Assembly (NCBI GenBank): GCA_011391285.1
Contig: JAABQU010000011.1
Coordinates: forward strand, 1 to 50,124
Direction: 5' to 3'
Source of the DNA: Thiobacillus sp.
GTDB lineage: Bacteria; Pseudomonadota; Gammaproteobacteria; Burkholderiales; Thiobacillaceae
DNA: 50,124 bases
The notes below the pieces were generated by a model that was not told where the DNA came from, made no database searches, and saw only the letters and a program-made list of their open reading frames with translations. Shown here piece by piece: positions 21,922-29,347 of this stretch (positions are counted from its first letter, which is position 1; each line of letters opens with the position of its first letter). A program made the position numbers and the translations under genes.

Positions 21922-23502
21922 CTTGGGCCCACCCTCCACCGTCATGATGATGCTGGAGCCCACCACCAGCGAGGCCGTGAGAATGCCCATGGTCAGCCGG
22001 TTGCTGGCGCTGTCCAACTGATGACCGAACTGATCGAGCCGCTTCAGGTCGAAATCGATCTTGATGCGGCCCCGCCGAACATCCCGTAGCAGGTGCTGCA
22101 GGTCACGCGGCAGGTCGGCCACCACTTCCAGCGCCTCACGCACGCTCTTGCGCCCGCGTGCAAACAGCGCCCCCGGGGTATAGCGCTGCTGAATGATGCG
22201 TTCCACGAACGGCGTCACATGGTCGATCATGTGGAACTCGGGGTCGAGTTGCTGCCCCAGTCCTTCCAGCGTGATCAGCGTCTTGAACAGCAGGGTCAGG
22301 TCGGCCGGCAACAGCAGGTTGTTGTCGCGCATCAGGGCGGTGATGTCGTTCAGCAAGCCTCCGATCTTCACGTCCTTGAGTTGCAGGTTGTCATAGCTTT
22401 GCAGCAGTTCTGTCACGTCGTAGGCCAGGCGGTCCTCGTCGATCACCGAATCGCCGCTCCAGTCGAGCAGCACCTGCAGCAGGGCCTGTTCATCCTTGAG
22501 TGTCAGCGCATGCAGCAGATCGACGATCTGGTGGCGACGGGAATGGGTCAGCATCCCCACCATGCCGAAGTCGATCATGCCGATGCGGTTGTCAGGCAGG
22601 AACAGGACATTGCCGGGGTGCGGATCGGCATGGAAATAGCCGTGTTCCAGCACCATGCGCAACACCGTGTCGGCACCCCGCGTTGCCAGCAGCTTGGGAT
22701 CGAGCCCGACGGCTCGCAACTTATCCGGGGACACGCCGGCCATTCCGATGATTTCTTCCTGCACATTCACGCGCTCATTGGTGAACTCCCAGTACACCCG
22801 GGGAATCTGCACCAGCGGATCGTCTGAAAAGTGGCGCGCGAACTGGTCGAGGTTGCGCGCCTCCTTGGCCAGGTCGAGTTCACGATTCAGCGAACGGCGA
22901 AACTGCGAAACGATCTGCACCGGATCGTAGCGCCGGGAGTCGGGTATTTCGCTCTCCAGCAATTTCGCCGCGTGCTCGAGAATGCGCAGGTCGGCCCGGA
23001 TCACATCCTCGATGCCGGGACGGCGCATCTTGACGACAACCCGCGTGCCGTCCTTGAGCGTGGCGCGGTATACCTGCGCGATGGAGGCGGCCGCCAGCGG
23101 CATCGGATCGAATGTGGCAAAGACTTCGCTGGGTTGGCCCTTGAGGGCCTCCACCAGGCTGGGGTGCAGCACGTCGTAAGGCACCGCTGGCACCTGGCTG
23201 TGCAATTTTTCGAATTCGGCTATCCAGTTCGGCGGAAACATGTCCACCCGCGTCGCCAGCAGCTGCCCCAGCTTGACGAAGGTCGGACCCAGTTCTTCCA
23301 ACGCGCGACGGATGCGCACCGGCGCCTCGAGCTGACTGATTTCACTGGTGCTTTGCCAGTGGAGCACCCGCCCGGCGCGCTCCAGCGCGCCGCTGATACC
23401 CAGGACGCGCACCAGATCGCCCCAGCCATAGCGGATCATCACAGTAGCGATTTCATGCAGTCGCGGCAGGTCGCGCACGACAGAAATGGTTTCCCAGAGC
23501 AT
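21823..23502 (-). CDS. ubiB: UbiB/AarF protein, atypical kinase of ubiquinone biosynthesis
   Basis: UbiB (ABC1/ADCK family) is an atypical kinase-like ATPase needed for aerobic ubiquinone synthesis and is membrane-bound. The 559-residue protein shows the family features: KxGQ motif in FVKLGQLLATRVDMFP, alanine-rich loop AAASIAQVYRA replacing the glycine loop, catalytic region GYFHADPHPGNVLF, metal-binding IDFGMVG, and two C-terminal TM helices (about 500-552). No other ubi genes are next to it. Its final 99 bases overlap the GGDEF-EAL gene on the opposite strand. The gene 3' of it on the chromosome (the helical protein) is on the same strand upstream, after a repeat-like hairpin. Confidence 0.95.
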   Translation of the reverse strand: MLWETISVVRDLPRLHEIATVMIRYGWGDLVRVLGISGALERAGRVLHWQSTSEISQLEAPVRIRRALEELGPTFVKLGQLLATRVDMFPPNWIAEFEKLHSQVPAVPYDVLHPSLVEALKGQPSEVFATFDPMPLAAASIAQVYRATLKDGTRVVVKMRRPGIEDVIRADLRILEHAAKLLESEIPDSRRYDPVQIVSQFRRSLNRELDLAKEARNLDQFARHFSDDPLVQIPRVYWEFTNERVNVQEEIIGMAGVSPDKLRAVGLDPKLLATRGADTVLRMVLEHGYFHADPHPGNVLFLPDNRIGMIDFGMVGMLTHSRRHQIVDLLHALTLKDEQALLQVLLDWSGDSVIDEDRLAYDVTELLQSYDNLQLKDVKIGGLLNDITALMRDNNLLLPADLTLLFKTLITLEGLGQQLDPEFHMIDHVTPFVERIIQQRYTPGALFARGRKSVREALEVVADLPRDLQHLLRDVRRGRIKIDFDLKRLDQFGHQLDSASNRLTMGILTASLVVGSSIIMTVEGGPKLFGLPLFGLLGFLIAFFNSLWIIFAIWRSGKH

Positions 23503-23520
23503 CTTTATTTATTGGAATGA

Positions 23521-23563
23521 GTCATGCCGAGAGTGTACCCGCAAGGGGCACGCCGGGAATGAC
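23521..23563. repeat. REP-like hairpin between ubiB and the upstream gene
   Basis: GTCATGCC at 23521 pairs with GGGAATGAC ending at 23563, with CCC and GGG inner stem parts, resembling the common GTCATTCCCGCG...GGAATGAC palindrome. No T run follows on either strand, so a plain terminator is less likely. Confidence 0.5.
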
Positions 23564-23579
23564 TTCACTGCCGGGCATG

Positions 23580-24269
23580 TCAGGAACGCAAACGCTCACT
23601 CTGCCGCTTAAGCGAGTCCGCCAGCGCCCCCAGGATGCCGCTTGCCACCTGGGACAGGCGATCGGTGGCCGCGCGGGCCGATTCACTCAAACCTGCACGC
23701 CCCGCCTCGCTGCTGGCCTTCACGCCACTGGCGAGTTGCTGCAGGGCTTCGCGCACCCGCTCGCCGGTGCGGGTTCCGCTGTTTTTCAGGTGCTCGCTCA
23801 GGGCATCGAGTTCTTCTTTCAGCTTGCCGCCCGACTGGCTGGCCGTCTGCTTCAGGGTGTCGACGATCTGCGCCTCAAGGTCGCGGAGTTGTTCCAGGCT
23901 CGCCTTCAATTCGTTGTCCTTGAAAGCCTTGCCCTGTGCAGCGGCTTCCTGCAGGGTGTAGGAGGCGGCCTGCGCGGCACTGCCGACGGCATCATCCAGC
24001 CCCGACACGGCCTGCTTGAGTCCTTCCTTGATCTCGCCGCCGCGTGAAGTCAGGCCATTGCCCACGCCGGAAGTGATTGCGCCAACAATCTCGCGGATGT
24101 CATTCAAAGCCATGCGGCGCTCATGCAGCGCACGCGCAGTCAGTTCTCGCACCCGCTCGCGCAGGTCGGGTGCGGACGCGGCAGCCTCGGCCTCGTCCTG
24201 CAATTGCACAAGCTGCTGATCATCGGGGATACTGCTTTCGCTTGAAGCGGGGTTTTGCGCGTCATTCAT
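23580..24269 (-). CDS. Helical amphipathic protein of unknown function (DUF6781-like)
   Basis: I recall the family DUF6781 for proteins of this kind, but no function is known to me. Start at ATG 24269 (MNDAQNPASSESSIPDD); 229 residues. After an acidic disordered N-terminus, nearly all of the protein is predicted helix rich in Ala, Lys, Glu, Gln with no Cys or Trp seen, and heptad-like or 11-mer periodicity (LSEHLKNSGTRTGERVREAL, AGRAGLSESARAATDRLSQ). This resembles phasins, LEA proteins and apolipoproteins, which lie on lipid or polymer surfaces. It sits upstream of ubiB on the same strand and starts 76 bases from the divergent NlpC/P60 gene. Possible phasin-like role is inference only. Confidence 0.8.
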   Translation of the reverse strand: MNDAQNPASSESSIPDDQQLVQLQDEAEAAASAPDLRERVRELTARALHERRMALNDIREIVGAITSGVGNGLTSRGGEIKEGLKQAVSGLDDAVGSAAQAASYTLQEAAAQGKAFKDNELKASLEQLRDLEAQIVDTLKQTASQSGGKLKEELDALSEHLKNSGTRTGERVREALQQLASGVKASSEAGRAGLSESARAATDRLSQVASGILGALADSLKRQSERLRS

Positions 24270-24345
24270 GGTGCTGTCCTCAGGGTCAAGATATGCCACG
24301 TTTGGCCGTATTACACTTAGAACTATAGATACAGATCGCTACACG

Positions 24346-24822
24346 ATGAAGCGTCTCCTGCTGCTGACCCTGCTGGCCTTGCTGCCCCTGCCGCCCGCGC
24401 ATGCGACCGCATCCGACGACGTTTCGATGTATGCGGTCAGCCTGGTGGGCAGCCCGTATCGCCTAGGCGGCATCTCGCCCGAAACAGGGCTCGATTGCAG
24501 CGGTTTCGTCGGCCACGTTTTCAAGCAGACTACCGGCATCCTGCTGCCACGCGACAGCCGCGCCATCAGCGAAGCGGCACAGCCGCTGGCCTGGACAGAA
24601 CTTCAGCCCGGCGACCTGGTCTTCTTCAACACCCTCAACCGCGCATACTCCCATGTCGGCATCTATCTCGGCGAAAACCGTTTCGTGCACGCCGCAAGCA
24701 GTCGCTCCGGCGGCGTCATGGTCTCCAATCTCGACGACCGTTACTGGCGCCAGCGTTTCGATGGCGCACGTCGCGTCATTTCAAGCCATTTGGCGCAACC
24801 GCTGGATGTCGCTTCCGAATAA
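24346..24822 (+). CDS. NlpC/P60 family peptidoglycan hydrolase
   Basis: Exported cysteine peptidase of the NlpC/P60 family, expected to cleave D-Glu-DAP bonds in peptidoglycan stem peptides. Start at ATG 24346 (158 residues) rather than upstream, since this ATG begins a clean signal peptide (MKRLLLLTLLALLPLPPAHA, cleavage near 20). Catalytic Cys51 lies in GLDCSGFVGHVF, His103 in YSHVGIYLG and the third residue His115 in FVHAAS; the triad order is right. It is a minimal single-domain enzyme without SH3 or LysM anchors. Its last 17 bases overlap the next gene, a sign of translational coupling. Confidence 0.93.
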   Translation: MKRLLLLTLLALLPLPPAHATASDDVSMYAVSLVGSPYRLGGISPETGLDCSGFVGHVFKQTTGILLPRDSRAISEAAQPLAWTELQPGDLVFFNTLNRAYSHVGIYLGENRFVHAASSRSGGVMVSNLDDRYWRQRFDGARRVISSHLAQPLDVASE

Positions 24823-25471
24823 ATTGTTCGCCCTTTCCTTCTGGCGTAGCGTGCTGCTGTCGGTCGCCCTGAGCGCCGGCCTCGCCCAGGCGGCAACCGA
24901 CCTCACGTTCGAAAGCGCCACGGATGTCAACGAGGGCATGCTGCATTTCCTCGAGACACCGCCCAACAAACGCATCCACCACCACCAGAACAGCTTCCAC
25001 ATCGATGCGGACAGCATCGCGACCGGCTGGGTCCACCTGACGCAGTGCCATGACAATCTCGACGCGGTGCCGCGTGCTCAGATCACCTTCCGCGAAGGAT
25101 ACGTGCGCGACCTCAAGCTGGTTTCCTACAACGAGATCGAAAGCGCATGGATCGAAGGCGCCAGCGTTCAACTGGTCAACGTCCAGCCCGGCGCCAGACT
25201 GTGCCTGTCGGCGCTCACCCGGGCGCTGCGACACAGCGGCAATGGTTACTACAACTTGTACAGCGGCCCCTACATGCGCAAGTTCCTTGACGGCTACTAC
25301 CCGATGCGGGTGACGCTGGACATCGAATACCCACCGGAATTGCTGATGCTGCTCGACATATCCCCATCCGAAGAGCCCGGATTTAGACACCTCGAAACGC
25401 CCGGGTCGGTTCGTCTCGATGCCGTGTTCGAGGGCGAGTTGAGCACGCTGATCCAGTTCGAGAAGCTGTAA
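24806..25471 (+). CDS. Exported protein of unknown function
   Basis: I do not recognise a family. Start at ATG 24806, inside the end of the NlpC/P60 gene, gives 221 residues with a signal peptide (SFWRSVLLSVALSAGLAQA). The mature part is mostly beta-like and carries only two cysteines (LTQCHDN and RLCLSAL), which could form a disulfide. Distinct stretches: FETPPNKR-like LETPPNKRIHHHQNSF with three consecutive His, IDADSIATGWVHLTQCH, YYNLYSGPYMRKFLDGYYPM. A weak His-rich motif may bind metal. Co-expression with the peptidoglycan hydrolase suggests a periplasmic or envelope role, which is inference. Confidence 0.8.
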   Translation: MSLPNKLFALSFWRSVLLSVALSAGLAQAATDLTFESATDVNEGMLHFLETPPNKRIHHHQNSFHIDADSIATGWVHLTQCHDNLDAVPRAQITFREGYVRDLKLVSYNEIESAWIEGASVQLVNVQPGARLCLSALTRALRHSGNGYYNLYSGPYMRKFLDGYYPMRVTLDIEYPPELLMLLDISPSEEPGFRHLETPGSVRLDAVFEGELSTLIQFEKL

Positions 25472-25515
25472 AACCGTCCACGGTCGCACATTTCAAGACT
25501 TTCAATATTTGTTAT

Positions 25516-25543
25516 TGATAACCGTTATCATTTCCAGTACGAT
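25516..25543 (+). promoter_or_regulatory. Fur-controlled promoter of the iron transporter
   Basis: TGATAACCGTTATCA (25516-25530) is a perfect 7-1-7 inverted repeat, the Fur-box core. It overlaps a -35 (TTGATA, 25516-25521) with a 16-base spacer to TACGAT (25538-25543). Fur bound to ferrous iron would block RNA polymerase here. The start codon of fbpA is 35 bases downstream of the -10. Confidence 0.85.
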
Positions 25544-25577
25544 TACGGACATCGTAACCGCACAGGAAACCCTGACC

Positions 25578-26591
25578 ATGAAACCGACCCTGACCCGACT
25601 GCTTGCCGCCCTGGCGCTCGCTGCCACCGCCCTGCCCGCCCTGGCCGAGGAAGTCGTCGTGTATTCCGCGCGCAATGAACAGCTCATCAAGCCGCTGTTC
25701 GACGCCTACACCCGCGACACCGGCGTGCAGGTCAAGTTCATCACAGACAAGGAAGGCCCGCTGATGGCGCGCCTGAAGGCCGAAGGCAAGAATACCCGGG
25801 CCGACATGCTGCTGACGGTCGACGCCGGCAACCTGTGGCAGGCGTCGGAAGAAGGCCTGCTGCGCCCGATCCGGTCTAAAACACTGGAAGCCAACGTGCC
25901 GGCCCATCTGCGCGACCCCGGCAACGAATGGTTCGGCCTGTCGGTTCGCGCCCGCACCCTCGTCTACAACACCGGCAAGTTGAAGCCCACCGACTTGTCG
26001 ACCTATGAAGACCTGGCCAACCCGAAATGGAAAGGCCGGCTGTGCCTGCGCACGTCGAAGAAGGTCTACAACCAAAGCCTGGTGGCAATGATGATCCATG
26101 AATACGGCGAGGAAAAAACCGAGGCCATGGTGCGCGGCTGGGTCGGCAACCTGGCGACCTCGCCCTTCCCCGACGACACCAAGGCGATGGAAGCCGTGGC
26201 CGCCGGCCAGTGCGACGTCACCCTGGTCAACACCTATTACTTCGGCCGCCTGATGGATAAAAGCCCCAATCTGCCGCTGGCGATTTCCTGGCCCAACCAG
26301 ACCCTTAAGAACAAGGACTCTGGCGTTCACGTCAACATCTCCGGCGCCGGCGTCACGCGCCACGCCAAGAACGCGGCCGGCGCGCAGAAGCTGATCGAGT
26401 GGCTGTCGTCCGACAAGGCGCAGAACCTGTTCGCCGACGTCAACCTGGAATACCCGGTCAACCCCAAGGTTGCGCCCGACAAGACGGTGGCGGCCTGGGG
26501 CAGCTTCAAGCAGAACCTCGTCAATGTGAAAGAGGCTGGCAGCCTGCAGACCAAGGCCGTAAAATTGATGGACCGTGCCGGCTACAAGTAA
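25578..26591 (+). CDS. fbpA: Periplasmic Fe(III)-binding protein of an iron ABC importer
   Basis: Binds ferric iron in the periplasm and hands it to the FbpB permease. Start ATG 25578 gives 337 residues, with a signal peptide (MKPTLTRLLAALALAATALP, cleaved near ALA-EE). The mature start EEVVVYSARNEQLIKPLFDAY and the tyrosine pair in VNTYYFGRLMDKSP match FutA/FbpA proteins. An upstream in-frame ATG at 25509 would put the Fur box inside the gene and is rejected. Followed by fbpB after 27 bases. The gene is likely induced under iron limitation (Fur box upstream). Confidence 0.95.
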   Translation: MKPTLTRLLAALALAATALPALAEEVVVYSARNEQLIKPLFDAYTRDTGVQVKFITDKEGPLMARLKAEGKNTRADMLLTVDAGNLWQASEEGLLRPIRSKTLEANVPAHLRDPGNEWFGLSVRARTLVYNTGKLKPTDLSTYEDLANPKWKGRLCLRTSKKVYNQSLVAMMIHEYGEEKTEAMVRGWVGNLATSPFPDDTKAMEAVAAGQCDVTLVNTYYFGRLMDKSPNLPLAISWPNQTLKNKDSGVHVNISGAGVTRHAKNAAGAQKLIEWLSSDKAQNLFADVNLEYPVNPKVAPDKTVAAWGSFKQNLVNVKEAGSLQTKAVKLMDRAGYK

Positions 26592-26618
26592 CCTGGCCCT
26601 CCTTGGAACTGATCCATT

Positions 26619-28283
26619 TTGACTGACACGCTTGCCGTATCTTCAGAAACGCCCGCATCGGGCGTTTTTGTTTGGCCCCGCTTCAGCGGCTGGATGCTGC
26701 TCGCCCTCGCGGTGGCTGCGCTGGTGCTGGTGCCGGTGGTGGTCACCTTCTCGTCATTTGCCCGGGTCGAGGGCGACATCCTCGCCCACCTGATCGAATT
26801 CGCCCTACCCGAGCTGGTGGGCAACACGCTGTGGCTGATGCTCGGCGTGGGAATCGGCGTCAGCGTGCTGGGGGTGTCGCTGGCGTGGCTCACGGCCATG
26901 TGCGAATTCCCCGGGCGCCGCCTGTTCGACTGGGCATTGCTTCTGCCGCTGGCGCTGCCCGCCTATGTCACCGCCTTCGTCGCGATCGGCCTGCTGGATT
27001 TCACCGGTCCGCTGCAGACCTGGCTGCGCGAGAACTGGGGCATCACCGCGCTACCGGAGATCCGCTCGCGCGGCGGCGTCATCCTGGTGATGTCACTGGC
27101 GCTCTACCCCTATGTCTACCTGATCGCCAAGAATGCTTTTGCCACCCAGGGCGCGATTGCGCTGGAAGCGGCGCAGTCGCTCGGGCTGTCCCGCACCCAG
27201 GGCTTCTTCCGGGTGGCGTTGCCAATGGCACGGCCGTGGATCGCCGCCGGCCTGATGCTGGCGCTGATGGAAACGCTGGCCGACTTCGGCACCATGGCGA
27301 TCTTCAACTACGACACTTTCACCACCGCCATCTACAAGGCTTGGTACAGCCTGTTCTCGCTGGCGGCGGCGGCGCAGCTCGCCTCGATCCTGATCCTGTT
27401 CGTGCTGGTCGCGGTGGTGTTCGAACAGCGCTCGCGCACGCAGATGCGGTACGGCGCGGTGGGCCGCAGCGCCGCGTCGCGCCGCATCAAACTGTCGCCC
27501 GCGCTGGCCGCTCTCGCCTTGCTGTACGCCGGAACGGTGCTGGCGATCGCCTTCCTCATCCCCGTCACCCAGCTGACCCTGTGGACGCGCGAGATCATCG
27601 ACGTCGACCTCGACGCCCGCTACTGGGCCTTCGCCTGGCATTCGGTGCTGCTGGCCGGCATCGGTGCGCTGATGGTGGTGGGGGTGGCGCTGCTGCTGGC
27701 CTACGCCGGTCGCCAGCGCCCGGGCACCGCGATGATGTGGACGCAGCGGCTCGCCACCCTCGGCTATGCCTTCCCTGGCGCGGTGCTGGCGGTAGGCCTA
27801 TTCATCCCGGTGGCGGCGCTGGACAACTGGCTGATCGATGCCGGCCGCGCCTGGTTCGGCGACGACGGCACCGAGATTCTCAAGGGCACGCTGCTGGTCA
27901 TGCTGCTGGCCTACCTGGTGCGTTTTCTCGCGGTCGGCTTCGGCCCCATCGAAAGCGGACTGCACCGCATCACCCGCAACGTGGACGAGGCCGCGCGCAA
28001 TCTCGGCACCAGCGCCACCGGCCTGCTGACCCGGGTGCACCTGCCGATGCTGCGCGCCAGCCTCCTGACCGCCGCCACGTTCGCCTTCGTCGACATCATG
28101 AAGGAAATGCCGATCACCCTGATGACCCGCCCGTTCGGCTGGGACACGCTGGCGGTGCGGGTGTTCGAAATGACCTCGGAAGGCGAGTGGGAGCGCGCCG
28201 CGCTGCCTTCTCTGGCCATTGTCATTGCCGGTATCATCCCCATCATTCTCCTGACCTGGCGCGGAACACACTCCCATGGCTGA
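26619..28283 (+). CDS. fbpB: Fe(III) ABC transporter permease (fused two-domain)
   Basis: Inner-membrane channel of the ferric iron importer, 554 residues with about 12 TM helices, two homologous halves each carrying a BPD_transp_1 domain with an EAA-like loop (first half EAAQSLGLSRTQGFFRVALP, second half EAARNLGTSATGLLTRVHLP). The first ATG-like start in frame is TTG at 26619, 27 bases after fbpA, with only a weak upstream GGA. A perfect intrinsic terminator hairpin lies within codons 10-18, so the N-terminal start is less sure; internal ATG at about codon 25 (SGWMLLAL) would also keep all TM helices. Overlaps fbpC by 8 bases. Confidence 0.93.
   Translation: MTDTLAVSSETPASGVFVWPRFSGWMLLALAVAALVLVPVVVTFSSFARVEGDILAHLIEFALPELVGNTLWLMLGVGIGVSVLGVSLAWLTAMCEFPGRRLFDWALLLPLALPAYVTAFVAIGLLDFTGPLQTWLRENWGITALPEIRSRGGVILVMSLALYPYVYLIAKNAFATQGAIALEAAQSLGLSRTQGFFRVALPMARPWIAAGLMLALMETLADFGTMAIFNYDTFTTAIYKAWYSLFSLAAAAQLASILILFVLVAVVFEQRSRTQMRYGAVGRSAASRRIKLSPALAALALLYAGTVLAIAFLIPVTQLTLWTREIIDVDLDARYWAFAWHSVLLAGIGALMVVGVALLLAYAGRQRPGTAMMWTQRLATLGYAFPGAVLAVGLFIPVAALDNWLIDAGRAWFGDDGTEILKGTLLVMLLAYLVRFLAVGFGPIESGLHRITRNVDEAARNLGTSATGLLTRVHLPMLRASLLTAATFAFVDIMKEMPITLMTRPFGWDTLAVRVFEMTSEGEWERAALPSLAIVIAGIIPIILLTWRGTHSHG
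26648..26674 (+). terminator. Intrinsic terminator inside the 5' end of fbpB
   Basis: AAACGCCCG (26648-26656) pairs perfectly with CGGGCGTTT (26660-26668) around a CAT loop, followed by TTGTTT. It is a textbook terminator located 57 bases after the fbpA stop, and inside the fbpB reading frame if the TTG start is used. It likely lowers fbpB and fbpC expression relative to fbpA. Confidence 0.75.
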
Positions 28284-29343
28284 ACTGGTCCTCGACTCCG
28301 TCTCGCAGTCGTACGCCAAGCGACAGATCATCGCCGACCTTTCCTTCAACCTGCCGGAAGGAGCGATCGGCTGCCTGCTGGGTCCCTCCGGCTGCGGCAA
28401 GACCACGGCACTGCGCTGCATCTCCGGCTTCGAGCCAATCCAGACCGGCGAGATCCGCATCGGCGGCGAGGTGGTCAGCCGGCCTGACTGGATGCTGCCC
28501 GCTGAAAAACGCCGGGTCGGCATGGTTTTCCAGGATTACGCGCTGTTTCCGCACCTGACGGTGGCAAAGAATGTCGGCTTCGGCCTGCGCGATGGTTCTG
28601 CGGAGTCAAAGCAGGCGCGCATCACCGAACTGCTGGAACTGGTCGGCCTGGCTGGCCACGCCGACCAGTTCCCGCACCAGCTGTCCGGCGGCCAGCAGCA
28701 GCGGGTGGCGCTGGCGCGCGCGCTGGCACCGCGTCCGCGCCTGATCCTGATGGACGAGCCCTTCTCCAACCTCGATGTCGAACTGCGCGAACGCCTGTCG
28801 ATCGAGGTGCGCGACATTCTCAAACGCGAAGCCACCACCGCGCTCATCGTCACCCACGACCAGCACGAAGCGTTCTCGCTGGCCGACTGGGTGGGGGTGA
28901 TGCACGAGGGCCGTATCCAGCAGTGGGACACGCCCTACAACCTGTATCACGAACCGGTCAACCGCTTTGTCGCCGACTTTGTCGGCCAGGGCGCGTTGGT
29001 CACCGGCGAGGTCATCAACGACCATCAGGTTGAAATCGAACTCGGCGTGCTGAGCGGCCACATCCCGGTCGAGTGCGACGCCAGCGGCTGCAACGAATGC
29101 GTGCGCAGCTGCCACGTCGACGTGCTGCTGCGTCCCGACGACATCATCCACGACGACGACAGCCTGCTGCTCGCCGAGGTCGAGAACAAGGCCTTCCGCG
29201 GCGCCGAATTCCTCTACACGCTGAAGCTTCCGAGCGGCCAGCGCGCCCTGTCCCTGGTGCCCTCGCACCACAACCACGCCATCGGCGAAAAGATCGGCAT
29301 CAAGCTGGCGGTCGATCACGTCGTGGCGTTCCGTCGCGAATAG
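28276..29343 (+). CDS. fbpC: Fe(III) ABC transporter ATPase with a four-cysteine insert
   Basis: Cytosolic ATPase driving ferric iron import. Motifs in order: Walker A GPSGCGKT (36-43), Q-loop MVFQDYALFP, signature LSGGQQQR (136-143), Walker B LILMDEP (156-162), H-loop His194 in VTHDQHEA. The C-terminal domain (about 235-355) is the TOBE-like regulatory region. It contains C267-x4-C272-x2-C275-x3-C279 in ECDASGCNECVRSC, an unusual cysteine cluster that could bind metal, perhaps Fe or an Fe-S centre. Length 355, typical. Overlaps fbpB by 8 bases; the hybrid kinase gene starts 4 bases after the stop. Confidence 0.95.
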   Translation: MAELVLDSVSQSYAKRQIIADLSFNLPEGAIGCLLGPSGCGKTTALRCISGFEPIQTGEIRIGGEVVSRPDWMLPAEKRRVGMVFQDYALFPHLTVAKNVGFGLRDGSAESKQARITELLELVGLAGHADQFPHQLSGGQQQRVALARALAPRPRLILMDEPFSNLDVELRERLSIEVRDILKREATTALIVTHDQHEAFSLADWVGVMHEGRIQQWDTPYNLYHEPVNRFVADFVGQGALVTGEVINDHQVEIELGVLSGHIPVECDASGCNECVRSCHVDVLLRPDDIIHDDDSLLLAEVENKAFRGAEFLYTLKLPSGQRALSLVPSHHNHAIGEKIGIKLAVDHVVAFRRE

Positions 29344-29347
29344 AGCC

